Below, piece after piece: positions 42,335-51,376 of a stretch of DNA of 64,000 nt (its first letter is position 1; every line of letters starts with the position of its first letter). The DNA is from Dyella japonica DSM 16301 (GTDB taxonomy: Bacteria > Pseudomonadota > Gammaproteobacteria > Xanthomonadales > Rhodanobacteraceae). Position numbers and translations under genes: made by a program. The notes beneath the pieces were generated by a model. It did no database searches. It was given only the letters and a program-made list of their open reading frames with translations, and was not told where the DNA came from. Location of the stretch: the NCBI RefSeq assembly GCF_001010355.1, contig NZ_JPLA01000001.1, forward strand, positions 62,001 through 126,000, given 5' to 3'.

Positions 42335-44872
42335 ATGTCACTACGCGACTACGCCCGCAAACGCCACTTCGACAAGACACCGGAGCCCCGGCCAGAGCAA
42401 TCCGCCGGCAAGGCCAGGCGGGAGCTGTTTGTGGTGCAACTGCATCATGCGCGCCGACGCCACTACGACTTCCGCCTGCAGGTGGGCGACGTACTCAAGA
42501 GCTGGGCCTGCCCCAAGGGACCCAGCTACGACCCCAAGGTGAAACGGCTCGCCGTGGAGGTGGAAGATCACCCAGTGTCGTATGCGTCGTTCCAGGGCGA
42601 TATTCCCGATGGCTACGGCGCCGGCCACGTTGACACTTTCGACACGGGCGTGTGGGCGACCTCGAGTGATGCCGAGGCGCAACTTGAGAAAGGACATCTG
42701 CGCTTCGAGCTGTTCGGCCAACGGCTCAAGGGCGGCTGGCATCTGGTTCGCGGTCATCGCCAGGAAAAGAAACCGGCGTGGTTCCTGATCAAGGACGATG
42801 ACGCTTACGCGTCCAAGACGGAGGCGGACGATCTGCTCGACGCCACCATGGTTGCCAGCACCCGGCGGGCGGCCGGGAAAAGCGGCGGCGCGAAGGAAGT
42901 CGCGCAGAAGCTCTCGCACTCAGGGCGCAAGGCGCCCCCGGCCACACGCAAGCGACGCAGCTCGCCCGCCTCATGGGTCGCCAAGCTGGAAGGAGCCAGC
43001 AAGCGCGCCGCGCCCAAGGGCTACTTCAAGCCCGAACTCGCCACGCTGCGCGATGCGCCTCCTGCGGGCGATCACTGGTTGAACGAGGTGAAGTGGGATG
43101 GCTACCGCATTCTCACCTCGATCACTGCCGGCCAAGTCGAATGCTGGTCGCGCAACGCACTGCCCTGGACCGACAAGCTGCCCGAGATACGACAGGCCGT
43201 GGAATCGCTCGGACTTCAGTCGGCGCAGCTGGACGGTGAACTGATCGCGATCGTCGAGGGACGCTCCGACTTCAACGCCTTGCAGCAGACACTGTCGGGC
43301 GAGCGCGCATCGCCGCTGGTCTATGTGCTGTTCGACCTGCCCTATCTCGAAGGCTACGACCTCTCGCGCTCGCCCTTGATCCGCCGCAAGGAGGCCTTGC
43401 AGCGCCTGCTGCAGGACGGCCCACCCCAGCTTGCCTATAGCAGTCACCTCGTCGGTGGCGGCGAGGCCGCGTTCGAGAGCGCAAGCGCCCATCACCTCGA
43501 AGGCATCATGTGCAAACGCGTCGATTCGCCCTATCGTGGCGGGCGCGGCGACGACTGGGTCAAGGTGAAGCGCCTCGAGTCCGATGAGTTTGCCGTGGTG
43601 GGATATACGGCCGCCAAAGGATCGCGAAAAGGATTCGGTTCGCTGTTGATGGCCCGGCCCGCGCCTGCGGGCGAGTGGAGCTATGTCGGCCGCGTGGGCT
43701 CAGGCTTCACCGATGAGATGCTGCGTGAACTCAGCCGCTCGCTGGCACGCGCCGGCTCGCGCATGCCCACCATCAAGCATGCGGGCGAGGCGCCTCGCGA
43801 TGCGCACTGGATCGCGCCGACCGCCGTCGCCGAGGTGTTCTATCGCGGCATCGGCAACCAGGGACTATTGCGACAACCCAGCCTCAAGGCGATGCGGCCG
43901 GACAAGTCGCCCAAGGATTTGCGCAGCAGCGACCGCACCGGCAAGCGCGGAGCACCAACGAACACGCGTAAACGCGGTACACAGAAGTCCGCCGATATCG
44001 TCATCACCCATCCCGATCGCGTGGCCTATCCGGGCGACGGCATCACCAAGCAGGACATCGTCGACTACTACACGGCCGTCATGCCGTGGTTCCTGCCCGG
44101 CGTCATCGACCGGCCGATGTCCGTGATTCGCTGGCCCGGCGGCATCGACAAGCCCAGCTTCTTCCAGAAGCACTTGCCCACGGGCGGCCTCAAACATGTG
44201 GGCTCGGTCCGCCTGAAAGAGGACACCGGCGCCTCCGTCGTCTACCTCTATCCGCAAAGCGCGGACTCGATCATCGAGCTGGTGCAATACAACGCAATCG
44301 AGTTCCATCCCTGGGGTGCGCATATTGACGATCCCGATGGCGCCGACCGCATCATCTTCGATCTGGATCCGGGCCCGGATGTCGAATGGACGCGCGTAAA
44401 AGCCGCGGCACGCCTGTTGAACAAGCTGCTGGATCAATTGGGCCTGGCGAGTTTCCTGCGCACCACCGGCGGCAAGGGACTGCACGTGGTGGTACCGCTG
44501 AAACCGGTCGTGCCATGGGACGAAGTGAAGACCTTCGCGCATGGCTTTGCGCAGGCGCTCGAATCGATGTATCCGCTCGAGTTCGTCTCGGTCAGCAGCA
44601 AGGCTCGACGCGCAGGCAGGATTTACGTGGACTATCTGCGCAACGGCCGCGGCGCCACCGCGGTGGCGTCCTATTCATTACGCGGCCGACCGGGTGCACC
44701 TGTCGCCATGCCGCTACGCTGGACCGAGCTGGGCCGCCTGAAAAGCGCCGCGCAATTCGACCTGCGCTCAGCCCTTGCGCGAGTGAAGCGACAACGTACC
44801 GACCCATGGGAAGGCATGGCCACGATCAGGCAGAGCCTGAAGACGGTGATGAAGGCGTTGGCGGCGAGATAG
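42335..44872 (+). CDS. ligD: ATP-dependent DNA ligase D (PE-LIG-POL)
   Basis: 845 residues from ATG 42335 (an in-frame ATG nine bases earlier is possible). Domains in order: 3'-phosphoesterase (about 30-190, HARRRHYDFRLQ), ATP-dependent ligase (about 220-520, catalytic lysine K253 in EVKWDGYR), OB-fold, and polymerase/primase (about 545-835, IDRPMSVIRWPGGID, IFDLDPGPD, TTGGKGLHVVVPL). It joins double-strand breaks by bacterial NHEJ, filling, trimming and sealing ends. The order PE-LIG-POL is the Pseudomonas/Xanthomonas type. No Ku gene is in this window. Confidence 0.95.
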   Translation: MSLRDYARKRHFDKTPEPRPEQSAGKARRELFVVQLHHARRRHYDFRLQVGDVLKSWACPKGPSYDPKVKRLAVEVEDHPVSYASFQGDIPDGYGAGHVDTFDTGVWATSSDAEAQLEKGHLRFELFGQRLKGGWHLVRGHRQEKKPAWFLIKDDDAYASKTEADDLLDATMVASTRRAAGKSGGAKEVAQKLSHSGRKAPPATRKRRSSPASWVAKLEGASKRAAPKGYFKPELATLRDAPPAGDHWLNEVKWDGYRILTSITAGQVECWSRNALPWTDKLPEIRQAVESLGLQSAQLDGELIAIVEGRSDFNALQQTLSGERASPLVYVLFDLPYLEGYDLSRSPLIRRKEALQRLLQDGPPQLAYSSHLVGGGEAAFESASAHHLEGIMCKRVDSPYRGGRGDDWVKVKRLESDEFAVVGYTAAKGSRKGFGSLLMARPAPAGEWSYVGRVGSGFTDEMLRELSRSLARAGSRMPTIKHAGEAPRDAHWIAPTAVAEVFYRGIGNQGLLRQPSLKAMRPDKSPKDLRSSDRTGKRGAPTNTRKRGTQKSADIVITHPDRVAYPGDGITKQDIVDYYTAVMPWFLPGVIDRPMSVIRWPGGIDKPSFFQKHLPTGGLKHVGSVRLKEDTGASVVYLYPQSADSIIELVQYNAIEFHPWGAHIDDPDGADRIIFDLDPGPDVEWTRVKAAARLLNKLLDQLGLASFLRTTGGKGLHVVVPLKPVVPWDEVKTFAHGFAQALESMYPLEFVSVSSKARRAGRIYVDYLRNGRGATAVASYSLRGRPGAPVAMPLRWTELGRLKSAAQFDLRSALARVKRQRTDPWEGMATIRQSLKTVMKALAAR

Positions 44873-44917
44873 TCGATGCGCCATGTCCATCATGACGCAC
44901 AGCCCATCATGCCGTCC

Positions 44918-45118
44918 TCAAGCGCTATCGTTTGCCGCCGACGCATTGAGTGCCGTCGCTACGGCGGCATCGCCATTGATGATGTCCTTCCATTGCAGTT
45001 CCGTGCCCTTGCGATGGCCGCGCGGCGTCAATTTCAAACCATTCGCATCGAGCACCAGGGTGTAGGTCTCGCCATCGATGGTGACTTCGCGGCGCAGGGT
45101 TTTGTCGAGAGGTGTCAT
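44918..45118 (-). CDS. Small hypothetical protein
   Basis: 66 residues from ATG 45118. Sequence has a beta-rich first half (REVTIDGETYTLVLDANGLKLTPRGHRKG, ELQWKDIING) and an alanine-rich tail. The strand pattern is compatible with a small beta-barrel, but no family is recognised. It is convergent with ligD, whose stop lies 45 bases away, and divergent from a possible short membrane protein. Real translation is likely because codon use is as in neighbours and the composition is protein-like. Confidence 0.55.
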   Translation of the reverse strand: MTPLDKTLRREVTIDGETYTLVLDANGLKLTPRGHRKGTELQWKDIINGDAAVATALNASAANDSA

Positions 45119-45270
45119 GGAAGGCTCCGTGGGTTCTCGTTCGTGCCCGATGGTACTACCCCAGGCGCCCCATGGTTGTCGAGCGTGCAGCGCGTGTCGG
45201 CCACAGAACGTCGACAACATGGACACGTACAGCAGCGCAGCATCCATCGTTTCGCCAGCCAGCCCATGTC

Positions 45271-45411
45271 ATGAAATTTTCACGTCGAGCTGCCCTGATC
45301 GTTTTGATCGTGGCCATGCTGGTCATACTTGCGGTGGGTTTCTTCCGCGCCGCGACGCACGAAGATTTGCAGCCAGAGCCTGCTCCTGCGACATCGGCGC
45401 AGCAGCCATAA
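45271..45411 (+). CDS. Possible small single-pass membrane protein
   Basis: 46 residues. A basic start (MKFSRRA) precedes one hydrophobic helix (ALIVLIVAMLVILAVGFF) and an acidic/proline tail. It has the positive-inside arrangement of small inner-membrane proteins. No family, and the ribosome-binding site is weak, so it could be spurious. Confidence 0.45.
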   Translation: MKFSRRAALIVLIVAMLVILAVGFFRAATHEDLQPEPAPATSAQQP

Positions 45412-45599
45412 CAAGCCGCGATGGCAATTTACACGCCGTCGCAACGCACGATACGAAAGGATGCAGGCGCGATCCAACTGCGAGTCCGCACTACCCAGGC
45501 TGGATTCTCCGGCCGGGCAAGGACATCAAGGTTATTCGCACCGGGGCAGCGTCCATGCGGACCCACTGCCCCACTTCTTTTTACAGACCCCGGCACTCC

Positions 45600-45669
45600 T
45601 GTAGGAGCGCACTTGTGCGCGACCATGGGCTTACGTGGCGTTGCGGTCGCGCACGAGTGCGCTCCTACA
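45600..45669. repeat. REP/BIME-like inverted repeat (GTAGGAGCGCAC type)
   Basis: Arms 45600-45624 and 45645-45669 are 25 bases each and complementary with one mismatch, separated by 20 bases. The GTAGGAGCG start is the form seen in many REP elements of Xanthomonadales and Pseudomonas. It lies after the small membrane-protein gene and beside the end of the sensor kinase. May act as a transcription terminator or mRNA stabiliser. Confidence 0.8.
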
Positions 45670-45688
45670 AGGTTTTCGTGTCGGCTGC

Positions 45689-48600
45689 TCAGACTCGCTG
45701 CTGTCGACTGATGCGCTTGGCCTGCAGCCTTTCAATCATGCCGTCGACCTGCGACAACTCGGCAAGCACGGCGTCGCGGCGTTCGCTGACGCTCAGGCTG
45801 GGCGCGGGCTCCTGCAGGCCCATGCGCAGCAATTGAAGCGAGCCTGTGATGCGGTGGAGTACATCGCGCTGGGCTGCCGTATCGCCTGCCTCTACCGCCT
45901 GCTCGAATTTGGCGAGATCCGCCCGCCCCGCCTCAAGCAACCCGTGCAACAGCGTCTCGACTTGTTCTTCAGAACCGAAGATCGCGACCAGCTGGGTCAC
46001 CGCGTCGTCACTGGCCTGATTTTGCCGGTCCACGACGTTCGCCAGGCTGCCGACCATGCTTTCGATCTTCTGCTGCAGCTCTTCCAGGCGAGCGGGCTTG
46101 GCGAGGAAGTCGTCCATGCCGGCCCGGCGACACTTGTCCACCTGCTCGGGCAGCGCACTGGCGGAGAGCGCGATGATGGGCAGATGCTTGCCCGTCTGGA
46201 CCTCCGCCTCGCGTATGCGCTGCGACAGCGCGTAGCCATCGAGTACCGGCATGTGGCAATCGGTCAGCAGCAGGTCGTAGTGCGAAGCGCTCAAGGCGTC
46301 CCACGCACGCTGGCCATCCTCGGCCATGGTGCAGGCATAACCGAGCAGCTCCAGTTGTCGTTCGATCACGGCGCGATTGATGGGATGGTCTTCGGCCACC
46401 AGGATGCGCGCTGAGCGTGCCTCGCGGGGCGCGACGAAGCTTTGCTTGTCGCCGGCGGCGTCCAGGCCAAGCGCTGCGCGGCAAGCCTCCACCGCCGAGC
46501 GCCACAACAGTGGGCTGCCGCAAAGCATCATCTTGCCGCCTTCGCGATAGAACCCACGCGTATCGGTATCGGGTATCACATGGATGGCTGGCACGCCTTC
46601 CACGGTGATGCCTTGTTCGATAAGACGCGCATCGGCGATATAGACGTCCGCATCATCCTTGCCGAGTTCGGCAACGTCTTCCGCATCCGTCTCGATGACG
46701 CTGAAGCCCATGGCCGACAGCGCATTGGCCAACTCGCGCTCGAACATGCCGTCGCGCGTGCAGACCAAGGCCCGCTTGCCTTCGATGCCGGGAATGATGC
46801 TGGTGCCCTGTAGCACCGGCAGTACCACTTCGACGGTGGCACGCGTGCCCTCGCCTACCTTGCTTTCCAGTCGAACATCGCCGCCCATCATGCCCGCCAA
46901 CCGGCGACAAATGCTCAAGCCCAGACCCGTGCCGCCGAAACGCCGGGTGGTCGACGCCTCCGCCTGGGTGAACGGCTGGAACAGGCGATTGAGCTGGTCG
47001 GGCGAGATGCCCATGCCGGTATCGGTGACGCTGAAGCGCAGGCGCTGTCCATCCTTGACCTCATCGAGCAGGTCGATGCGCAGCTTCACATGGCCCGAGG
47101 CGGTGAACTTGAGCGCATTGCTGATCAGGTTGTTGATGATCTGGCGAATCCGATTGGCGTCGCCCCGATATTCCGAAGCGAGGCGCCAGTCGAGCACGAG
47201 ATAAAGACGCAGGTGTTTTTCCTGCGCACGTGCCGCGAAGGTGCCCACAGCACTGTCCGCCAGCAGGCGCAGGTCGAAGGCCTGTGGTTCGAGCTCGAGT
47301 TTTTCGGCTTCGATACGCGAGAAATCCAGGATGTCGTCGAGGATCTGCAGCAACGCCACCGCCGAATCCTGCGCCATCCCGACCATATGCGACTGCTCGG
47401 TGCTCAGCGGCGTCTTGGAGAGCAATTCCACCAGGCCCAGCACGCCGGCCATGGGCGTGCGTATTTCGTGACTCATCATGGCCAGGAAGGCGCCCTTGGC
47501 CGCCACCGCCGCTTCGGCCGTGGCCTTGGCTTCCACCAGTGCTCGCTCCTGTTCTTTTTCGACGGTGACGTCGGCGCAGTAGACGCTCCAGAAATAGCCG
47601 CCCTGCCCGCTGGGCTTGGGTTCGCCGCCCAGGGCGCGAATCCAGCGAGTCGCCCCGTTCACCCTGGTCCTGAACTCGACCACGCCCGAATGCTTCGATC
47701 GCAGGCTTTGATCCACCGACGCCTGCACCATCGCACGGTCTTCATCGACGGCCGACTCGAGCGGCCCCGCATGACCGGCGAGTATGTCTTCTCGTGACAT
47801 GCCGAAGATCGCCATCGAGGGCCCGCTGACAGACTCGTACGTGCGACGGTCCACGGCATCCACGTGCAGGCGAATCACTACACCAGGCAGATTTTCGTTG
47901 GTGTCCACCAGGCGCTGCTCGGATGCGCGGGCGCGTGCTTCGGCATCGCGCATGCGCTTATAGGCGAACCCGATCAGGGCCACGATCGAACCGACCACCA
48001 GCAGGCCGATCAGCACCCAGTTCCACGGCACGCCGTAGCTGTAGTCGGCGCGCAGCCAACGCGTGCGTATGGCCTGCCGCTGGCTGTCCTTGACGCCCGC
48101 AATCACGCGGTCGATCAAACCCGCCAGGCGGGCATTGTCGCGGCTGACGCCAAAGGTGATGTCCTGGTCCAGTCCCGCCGGCGCCACCACGCGCAGCGTG
48201 GCGGCGTAGCGGTCGCGGATCAGCGCATCGATCGCGGGCAAGGTGCCGATATAGGCCGACACTTCGCCCTTTTCCACCAGTCGCAGGCCCGCTTCATTGC
48301 TGGCGACCGGCACCAGCTCGCTGCGCGGCAGCAGCATCTTGAGGCCGGCCAGCAGGCCCGCCTCCTCGCGGACGGCCACCTTCTTGCCGCGGAGATCTTC
48401 GGGCCCGGCGACCGCCGCTCCATGCAGCGGCGCCACAATGACTTCGGGAAACCGCTCGTAAGGCCGGCTGAATACCATGGCTCCCGCGTCGTAGTCGGCA
48501 GGCATGGCTGCAGCGACCAGATCCACTTCGTTGGCGGCGACGCGGCGCTGCAGTTCGTCCAGATCGCGGGCGGGCACCAGCTCGAAGCGCAAGCCCAGCT

Positions 48601-49600
48601 CTTTCTTGATCAGCGAGAGATAGTCTTCGGCCAGGCCGTCGAGCATGCCGTCCTTGTTGATGAAGCTATACGGATAGCGATCGGTTTCGTAACCCACGCG
48701 CAGCGTGCCCAGCCCGGCGAGCCATTGGCGATCGGCATCGGAGATCGAGGTGCTGCGCGGCAGCGGTTCGCTGAAATCCTCATCCATGCCCCATTGCTGG
48801 CGCAGGCTGGCGAGCTGGTTGGCCGGCACGGTGGCCTCGGCCTTGCGCAGGATGGAGGCGAGCAGCACGTGATCGCGAGGCACCGCCAGGGCGGCCTGCA
48901 GCGGCGGTATATCGGCAAGACGCTGGAGGATGGTGACGTCGTCGTGTTCGCGCTCAGTCAGCAACCAGCGTGTGCGTGCGGAGGAGCCGATGTATGCATC
49001 CGCCACGCCCTGGGCCACCATGTCCAGCGCCTCACGGCCGTCGTCGGTGAAGATGAGCGTGGCCTGCGGGAAATGATCCTTGATGATCTTCGTGTAGACG
49101 CGGGCGACGCGCTCCATCGCGATGCGCCCATGGATCACATCGGCCTCGGTACGAACCTTCATGTCGCCCTTGCGGGCAACCAGCACCAGGCTGGCTTCAA
49201 CGTAGGGATTGAGGTATTCCAGGCGATCGCTGCGCCGATAAGGCTGACCCACCAGCAGGTCGAAGGGTATGGGCTTGCCCGAGTCGCTGAAGGTCACGGC
49301 ATCCCAGTCCGTGAACGGACGAAACTGCAGCCTGAGCCCGACGCGGCCGGCGAGCAGCTTGGCGTATTCCACGCCGATGCCTTCCGCACCGCCCGCGACC
49401 CAGGCCTCGATGGGAAAGTGATTGCCGGCAAAGATGCCTACGTCGACCACGGGATGCTGCGCGATCCAGGCCAACTCCTCCGCGCTCAGCGCGACCCGGG
49501 TGTCCGGCTTGACCGGCACATCCGGCGGGACCTGCGTGGCGTGTGCCGCGAACGACAGCGATGCGCACAGCACGAACAGCGAGCACAGCACCCACCGCAT
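45689..49600 (-). CDS. BvgS/EvgS-like hybrid sensor histidine kinase
   Basis: About 1303 residues from ATG 49600, which starts a signal peptide ending AAHA; an in-frame ATG at 49663 is possible. Order: two periplasmic SBP_bac_3 (Venus flytrap) domains (about 50-265 and 290-525), one membrane helix (about 535-555), PAS (575-690), HisKA with SHEIRT and phospho-acceptor H711, HATPase_c, a degenerate receiver-like segment (about 930-1020, lacking acidic pocket), a full receiver with D1114 (LTDCHMP) and an Hpt domain with H1249. It should sense small periplasmic ligands and pass phosphate through a His-Asp-His relay to an unseen regulator. No response regulator gene is adjacent. Family is clear. 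Confidence 0.94.
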   Translation of the reverse strand: MRWVLCSLFVLCASLSFAAHATQVPPDVPVKPDTRVALSAEELAWIAQHPVVDVGIFAGNHFPIEAWVAGGAEGIGVEYAKLLAGRVGLRLQFRPFTDWDAVTFSDSGKPIPFDLLVGQPYRRSDRLEYLNPYVEASLVLVARKGDMKVRTEADVIHGRIAMERVARVYTKIIKDHFPQATLIFTDDGREALDMVAQGVADAYIGSSARTRWLLTEREHDDVTILQRLADIPPLQAALAVPRDHVLLASILRKAEATVPANQLASLRQQWGMDEDFSEPLPRSTSISDADRQWLAGLGTLRVGYETDRYPYSFINKDGMLDGLAEDYLSLIKKELGLRFELVPARDLDELQRRVAANEVDLVAAAMPADYDAGAMVFSRPYERFPEVIVAPLHGAAVAGPEDLRGKKVAVREEAGLLAGLKMLLPRSELVPVASNEAGLRLVEKGEVSAYIGTLPAIDALIRDRYAATLRVVAPAGLDQDITFGVSRDNARLAGLIDRVIAGVKDSQRQAIRTRWLRADYSYGVPWNWVLIGLLVVGSIVALIGFAYKRMRDAEARARASEQRLVDTNENLPGVVIRLHVDAVDRRTYESVSGPSMAIFGMSREDILAGHAGPLESAVDEDRAMVQASVDQSLRSKHSGVVEFRTRVNGATRWIRALGGEPKPSGQGGYFWSVYCADVTVEKEQERALVEAKATAEAAVAAKGAFLAMMSHEIRTPMAGVLGLVELLSKTPLSTEQSHMVGMAQDSAVALLQILDDILDFSRIEAEKLELEPQAFDLRLLADSAVGTFAARAQEKHLRLYLVLDWRLASEYRGDANRIRQIINNLISNALKFTASGHVKLRIDLLDEVKDGQRLRFSVTDTGMGISPDQLNRLFQPFTQAEASTTRRFGGTGLGLSICRRLAGMMGGDVRLESKVGEGTRATVEVVLPVLQGTSIIPGIEGKRALVCTRDGMFERELANALSAMGFSVIETDAEDVAELGKDDADVYIADARLIEQGITVEGVPAIHVIPDTDTRGFYREGGKMMLCGSPLLWRSAVEACRAALGLDAAGDKQSFVAPREARSARILVAEDHPINRAVIERQLELLGYACTMAEDGQRAWDALSASHYDLLLTDCHMPVLDGYALSQRIREAEVQTGKHLPIIALSASALPEQVDKCRRAGMDDFLAKPARLEELQQKIESMVGSLANVVDRQNQASDDAVTQLVAIFGSEEQVETLLHGLLEAGRADLAKFEQAVEAGDTAAQRDVLHRITGSLQLLRMGLQEPAPSLSVSERRDAVLAELSQVDGMIERLQAKRISRQQRV

Positions 49601-49939
49601 GCATCCTCGCCACGACCCACTGCGGGTTAAGGCAATTGTGGTCAGGCCGTGAAAGCAATACATGTACGTGCCCAGCCTTGTCGATTCGATAAGTCAGATT
49701 AGGCGCACGCGATCGACAGCATCTATAAGAATAGTCTCAATTGCAGGCGGTGGCGGCAGTTAATTCCTAGACACCGCCTTGTAGGCCGATGCCTGGCACG
49801 CTCGGTATGGCTGCCGGCTTTCCACGCGTCTCCGTCACCGCCTTGCGACGCTTCAATTCAGACGTTTCGCACTCGTTTCGGCGGCAGCCAGCTTGGCGCC
49901 GCTACGCTACGCAAACCCTGGGAAACCTGAGGTATCGCC
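49601..49939. other. Intergenic region between the kinase and the 88-residue gene
   Basis: About 340 bases. Contains the possible longer kinase start (ATG 49663). The stretch around 49690-49760 is A+T-rich for this genome and likely holds divergent promoters. No gene, terminator or repeat is seen. Confidence 0.5.
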
Positions 49940-50206
49940 ATGACTGCAGGTACGAAGACGCCGCTGGAACACGTCAACGATGTGCTGGCGCAGCTCAAAG
50001 AAATGCGTCACTACGCGAAGAACAATGTCGAATCCCTGACAGCGCAGTGGCTGCTGTTCGACGGCGAGCTGAAGAAGCTCAAGCAGGCCGGACCGATCGA
50101 GACTTTGATGACGCGCCAGAGCGAACTGCACGACGCGCTGAACGACCAGATTGCGGTGTTCGAGGATTTGGCCGCGACGCTGCAGCCTCCGCCGGAGGAG
50201 ACCTGA
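49940..50206 (+). CDS. Small helical hypothetical protein
   Basis: 88 residues with GAGG upstream at correct spacing. All-helical and charged (LEHVNDVLAQLKEMRHYAKNNVESL, ELKKLKQAGPIETLMTRQSELHDAL), possibly a coiled coil dimer. No family is recognised. It precedes the YciI-like gene by 123 bases. Confidence 0.7.
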   Translation: MTAGTKTPLEHVNDVLAQLKEMRHYAKNNVESLTAQWLLFDGELKKLKQAGPIETLMTRQSELHDALNDQIAVFEDLAATLQPPPEET

Positions 50207-50329
50207 CCCCGCGGGATGTCGCACTCCTGCGTAAATGTCTCGGGCGACCTGTCGAATCCGCGCCCGGCCATTCGTCATGACAGTGAAGGCAGGCAATCCG
50301 CCCGCCACGAAGCCATCACGGGAGTCGAC

Positions 50330-50677
50330 ATGCCGCAGTATCTGGTTGCCATTCATCACCCCGACAACTACGACCCGTCGCTGGAAGACGAAGCGATGAT
50401 CAACGACATCCATGCGCTCAACCGGGAGATGATCGCCGCGGGCGCCCGCTTGTTTGCCGGCGGCCTGGAGTCGCCCGGCAAGGCCCGCTCCCTGCGCAAG
50501 CAGGCCGGCGGCCAGGTGGTGGCAACCGATGGCCCGTACACCGAGGCCAAGGAGCACGTCGGCGGTTTCTGGATACTGGAAGCCGCCGATATCGATGAGG
50601 CGCAGGCATGGGGGCGCAAGGCCGTCATCGCCTGTCGCGCGCCGGTCGAGGTGCGGGCGTTTCTTCGTCACAGCTGA
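50330..50677 (+). CDS. YciI-related (DGPF domain) protein
   Basis: 115 residues from ATG 50330, with GGGAG ahead; a longer open frame upstream is not protein-like. It shows PQYLVAIHHPDNYDPSLED, VATDGPYTEAKEHVGGFWILEAADIDEA and RAPVEVRAF, the DGPF/YCII pattern with DGPYTEAKE as the signature. These ferredoxin-like proteins often occur beside sigma factors or reductase-like proteins; the exact role is unknown. It is 24 bases ahead of the DHFR-like gene, so a shared transcript is likely. Confidence 0.85.
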   Translation: MPQYLVAIHHPDNYDPSLEDEAMINDIHALNREMIAAGARLFAGGLESPGKARSLRKQAGGQVVATDGPYTEAKEHVGGFWILEAADIDEAQAWGRKAVIACRAPVEVRAFLRHS

Positions 50678-50701
50678 CCACGTCGGCAACGGAGGTTTTC
50701 C

Positions 50702-51232
50702 ATGGCGAAGCTAGTGTTCGGAATGAACCAGTCCCTCGATGGCTATGTCGACCACCAGGCGTTTGGGCCCAGCCCATCGCTGTTTCGTCACTTCGTCGAG
50801 CAAGTGCGCGAGCTGTCGGGCAGCGTGTACGGCCGTCGCATGTACGAGACCATGCGCTATTGGGATGATGACTCGCCCGACTGGAGCGCAGACGAACGCG
50901 ACTTCGCGACGGCGTGGCGACGCCAGCCGAAATGGGTGGTGTCGCGCTCGCTCAAGTCAGTCGGCCCAAACGCCACCCTGGTCTCCGGTGATGTCGAAGC
51001 GGCGCTGCGTCAACTGAAAGCCGAACGCACTGGCGAGATCGAAGTGGCCGGACCGGAGCTGGCGCATAGCCTGACCGGACTTGGCCTGATCGACGAGTAC
51101 CAACTCTATGTCCACCCGGTGGTGCTCGGTAGCGGCAAGCCACTGTTCGCGGGACCCCGACCACCGCTGCGACTGGTAGCCCATGAGGTCATCGACGGGA
51201 ACGTGATTCGACTCACTTACGTTCCCGCCTAG
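50702..51232 (+). CDS. Dihydrofolate reductase/RibD C-terminal family protein
   Basis: 176 residues with GGAGG ahead. The RibD_C/DHFR-like core is seen in FGMNQSLDGYVDHQ, GRRMYETMRYW, VVSRSLKSVGPNATLVSGD, IEVAGPELAHSL, and GLIDEYQLYVHPVVLGSGKPLFAG. These proteins bind NADPH and reduce unknown substrates; true folate reduction is unlikely. It follows the YciI-like gene as a typical pair. Confidence 0.9.
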   Translation: MAKLVFGMNQSLDGYVDHQAFGPSPSLFRHFVEQVRELSGSVYGRRMYETMRYWDDDSPDWSADERDFATAWRRQPKWVVSRSLKSVGPNATLVSGDVEAALRQLKAERTGEIEVAGPELAHSLTGLGLIDEYQLYVHPVVLGSGKPLFAGPRPPLRLVAHEVIDGNVIRLTYVPA

Positions 51233-51277
51233 CGGCGCAGCGCGACCCAGCGCTTCCTCGCAGGCGGGTGCTACGAC

Positions 51278-51315
51278 GTAGGTAAAACTACTGGGTTCGC
51301 TTGATGGGTTTTACC
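51278..51315. promoter_or_regulatory. Inverted repeats GTAG-N6-CTAC and GGTAAAAC/GTTTTACC before the DUF1254 gene
   Basis: GTAGGTAAAACTAC (51278-51291) is a short inverted repeat, and its GGTAAAAC also pairs perfectly with GTTTTACC at 51308-51315 across 19 bases. Located 60-100 bases before the DUF1254 start, so it may be an operator or a leader hairpin. Shares GTAGGTAAA with 39037-39045. Confidence 0.35.
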
Positions 51316-51376
51316 GATGCAACCGGGAATGCTGCCGGCGCAAGCTGGGCACCTCGTTGACGCCAAGGGGTAGCTC

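Noticed and set aside
47864-49630. Long plus-strand frame of 588 codons opposite the sensor kinase
   Set aside because: Antisense to the SBP domains of the kinase, no motifs, composition typical of an antisense frame.
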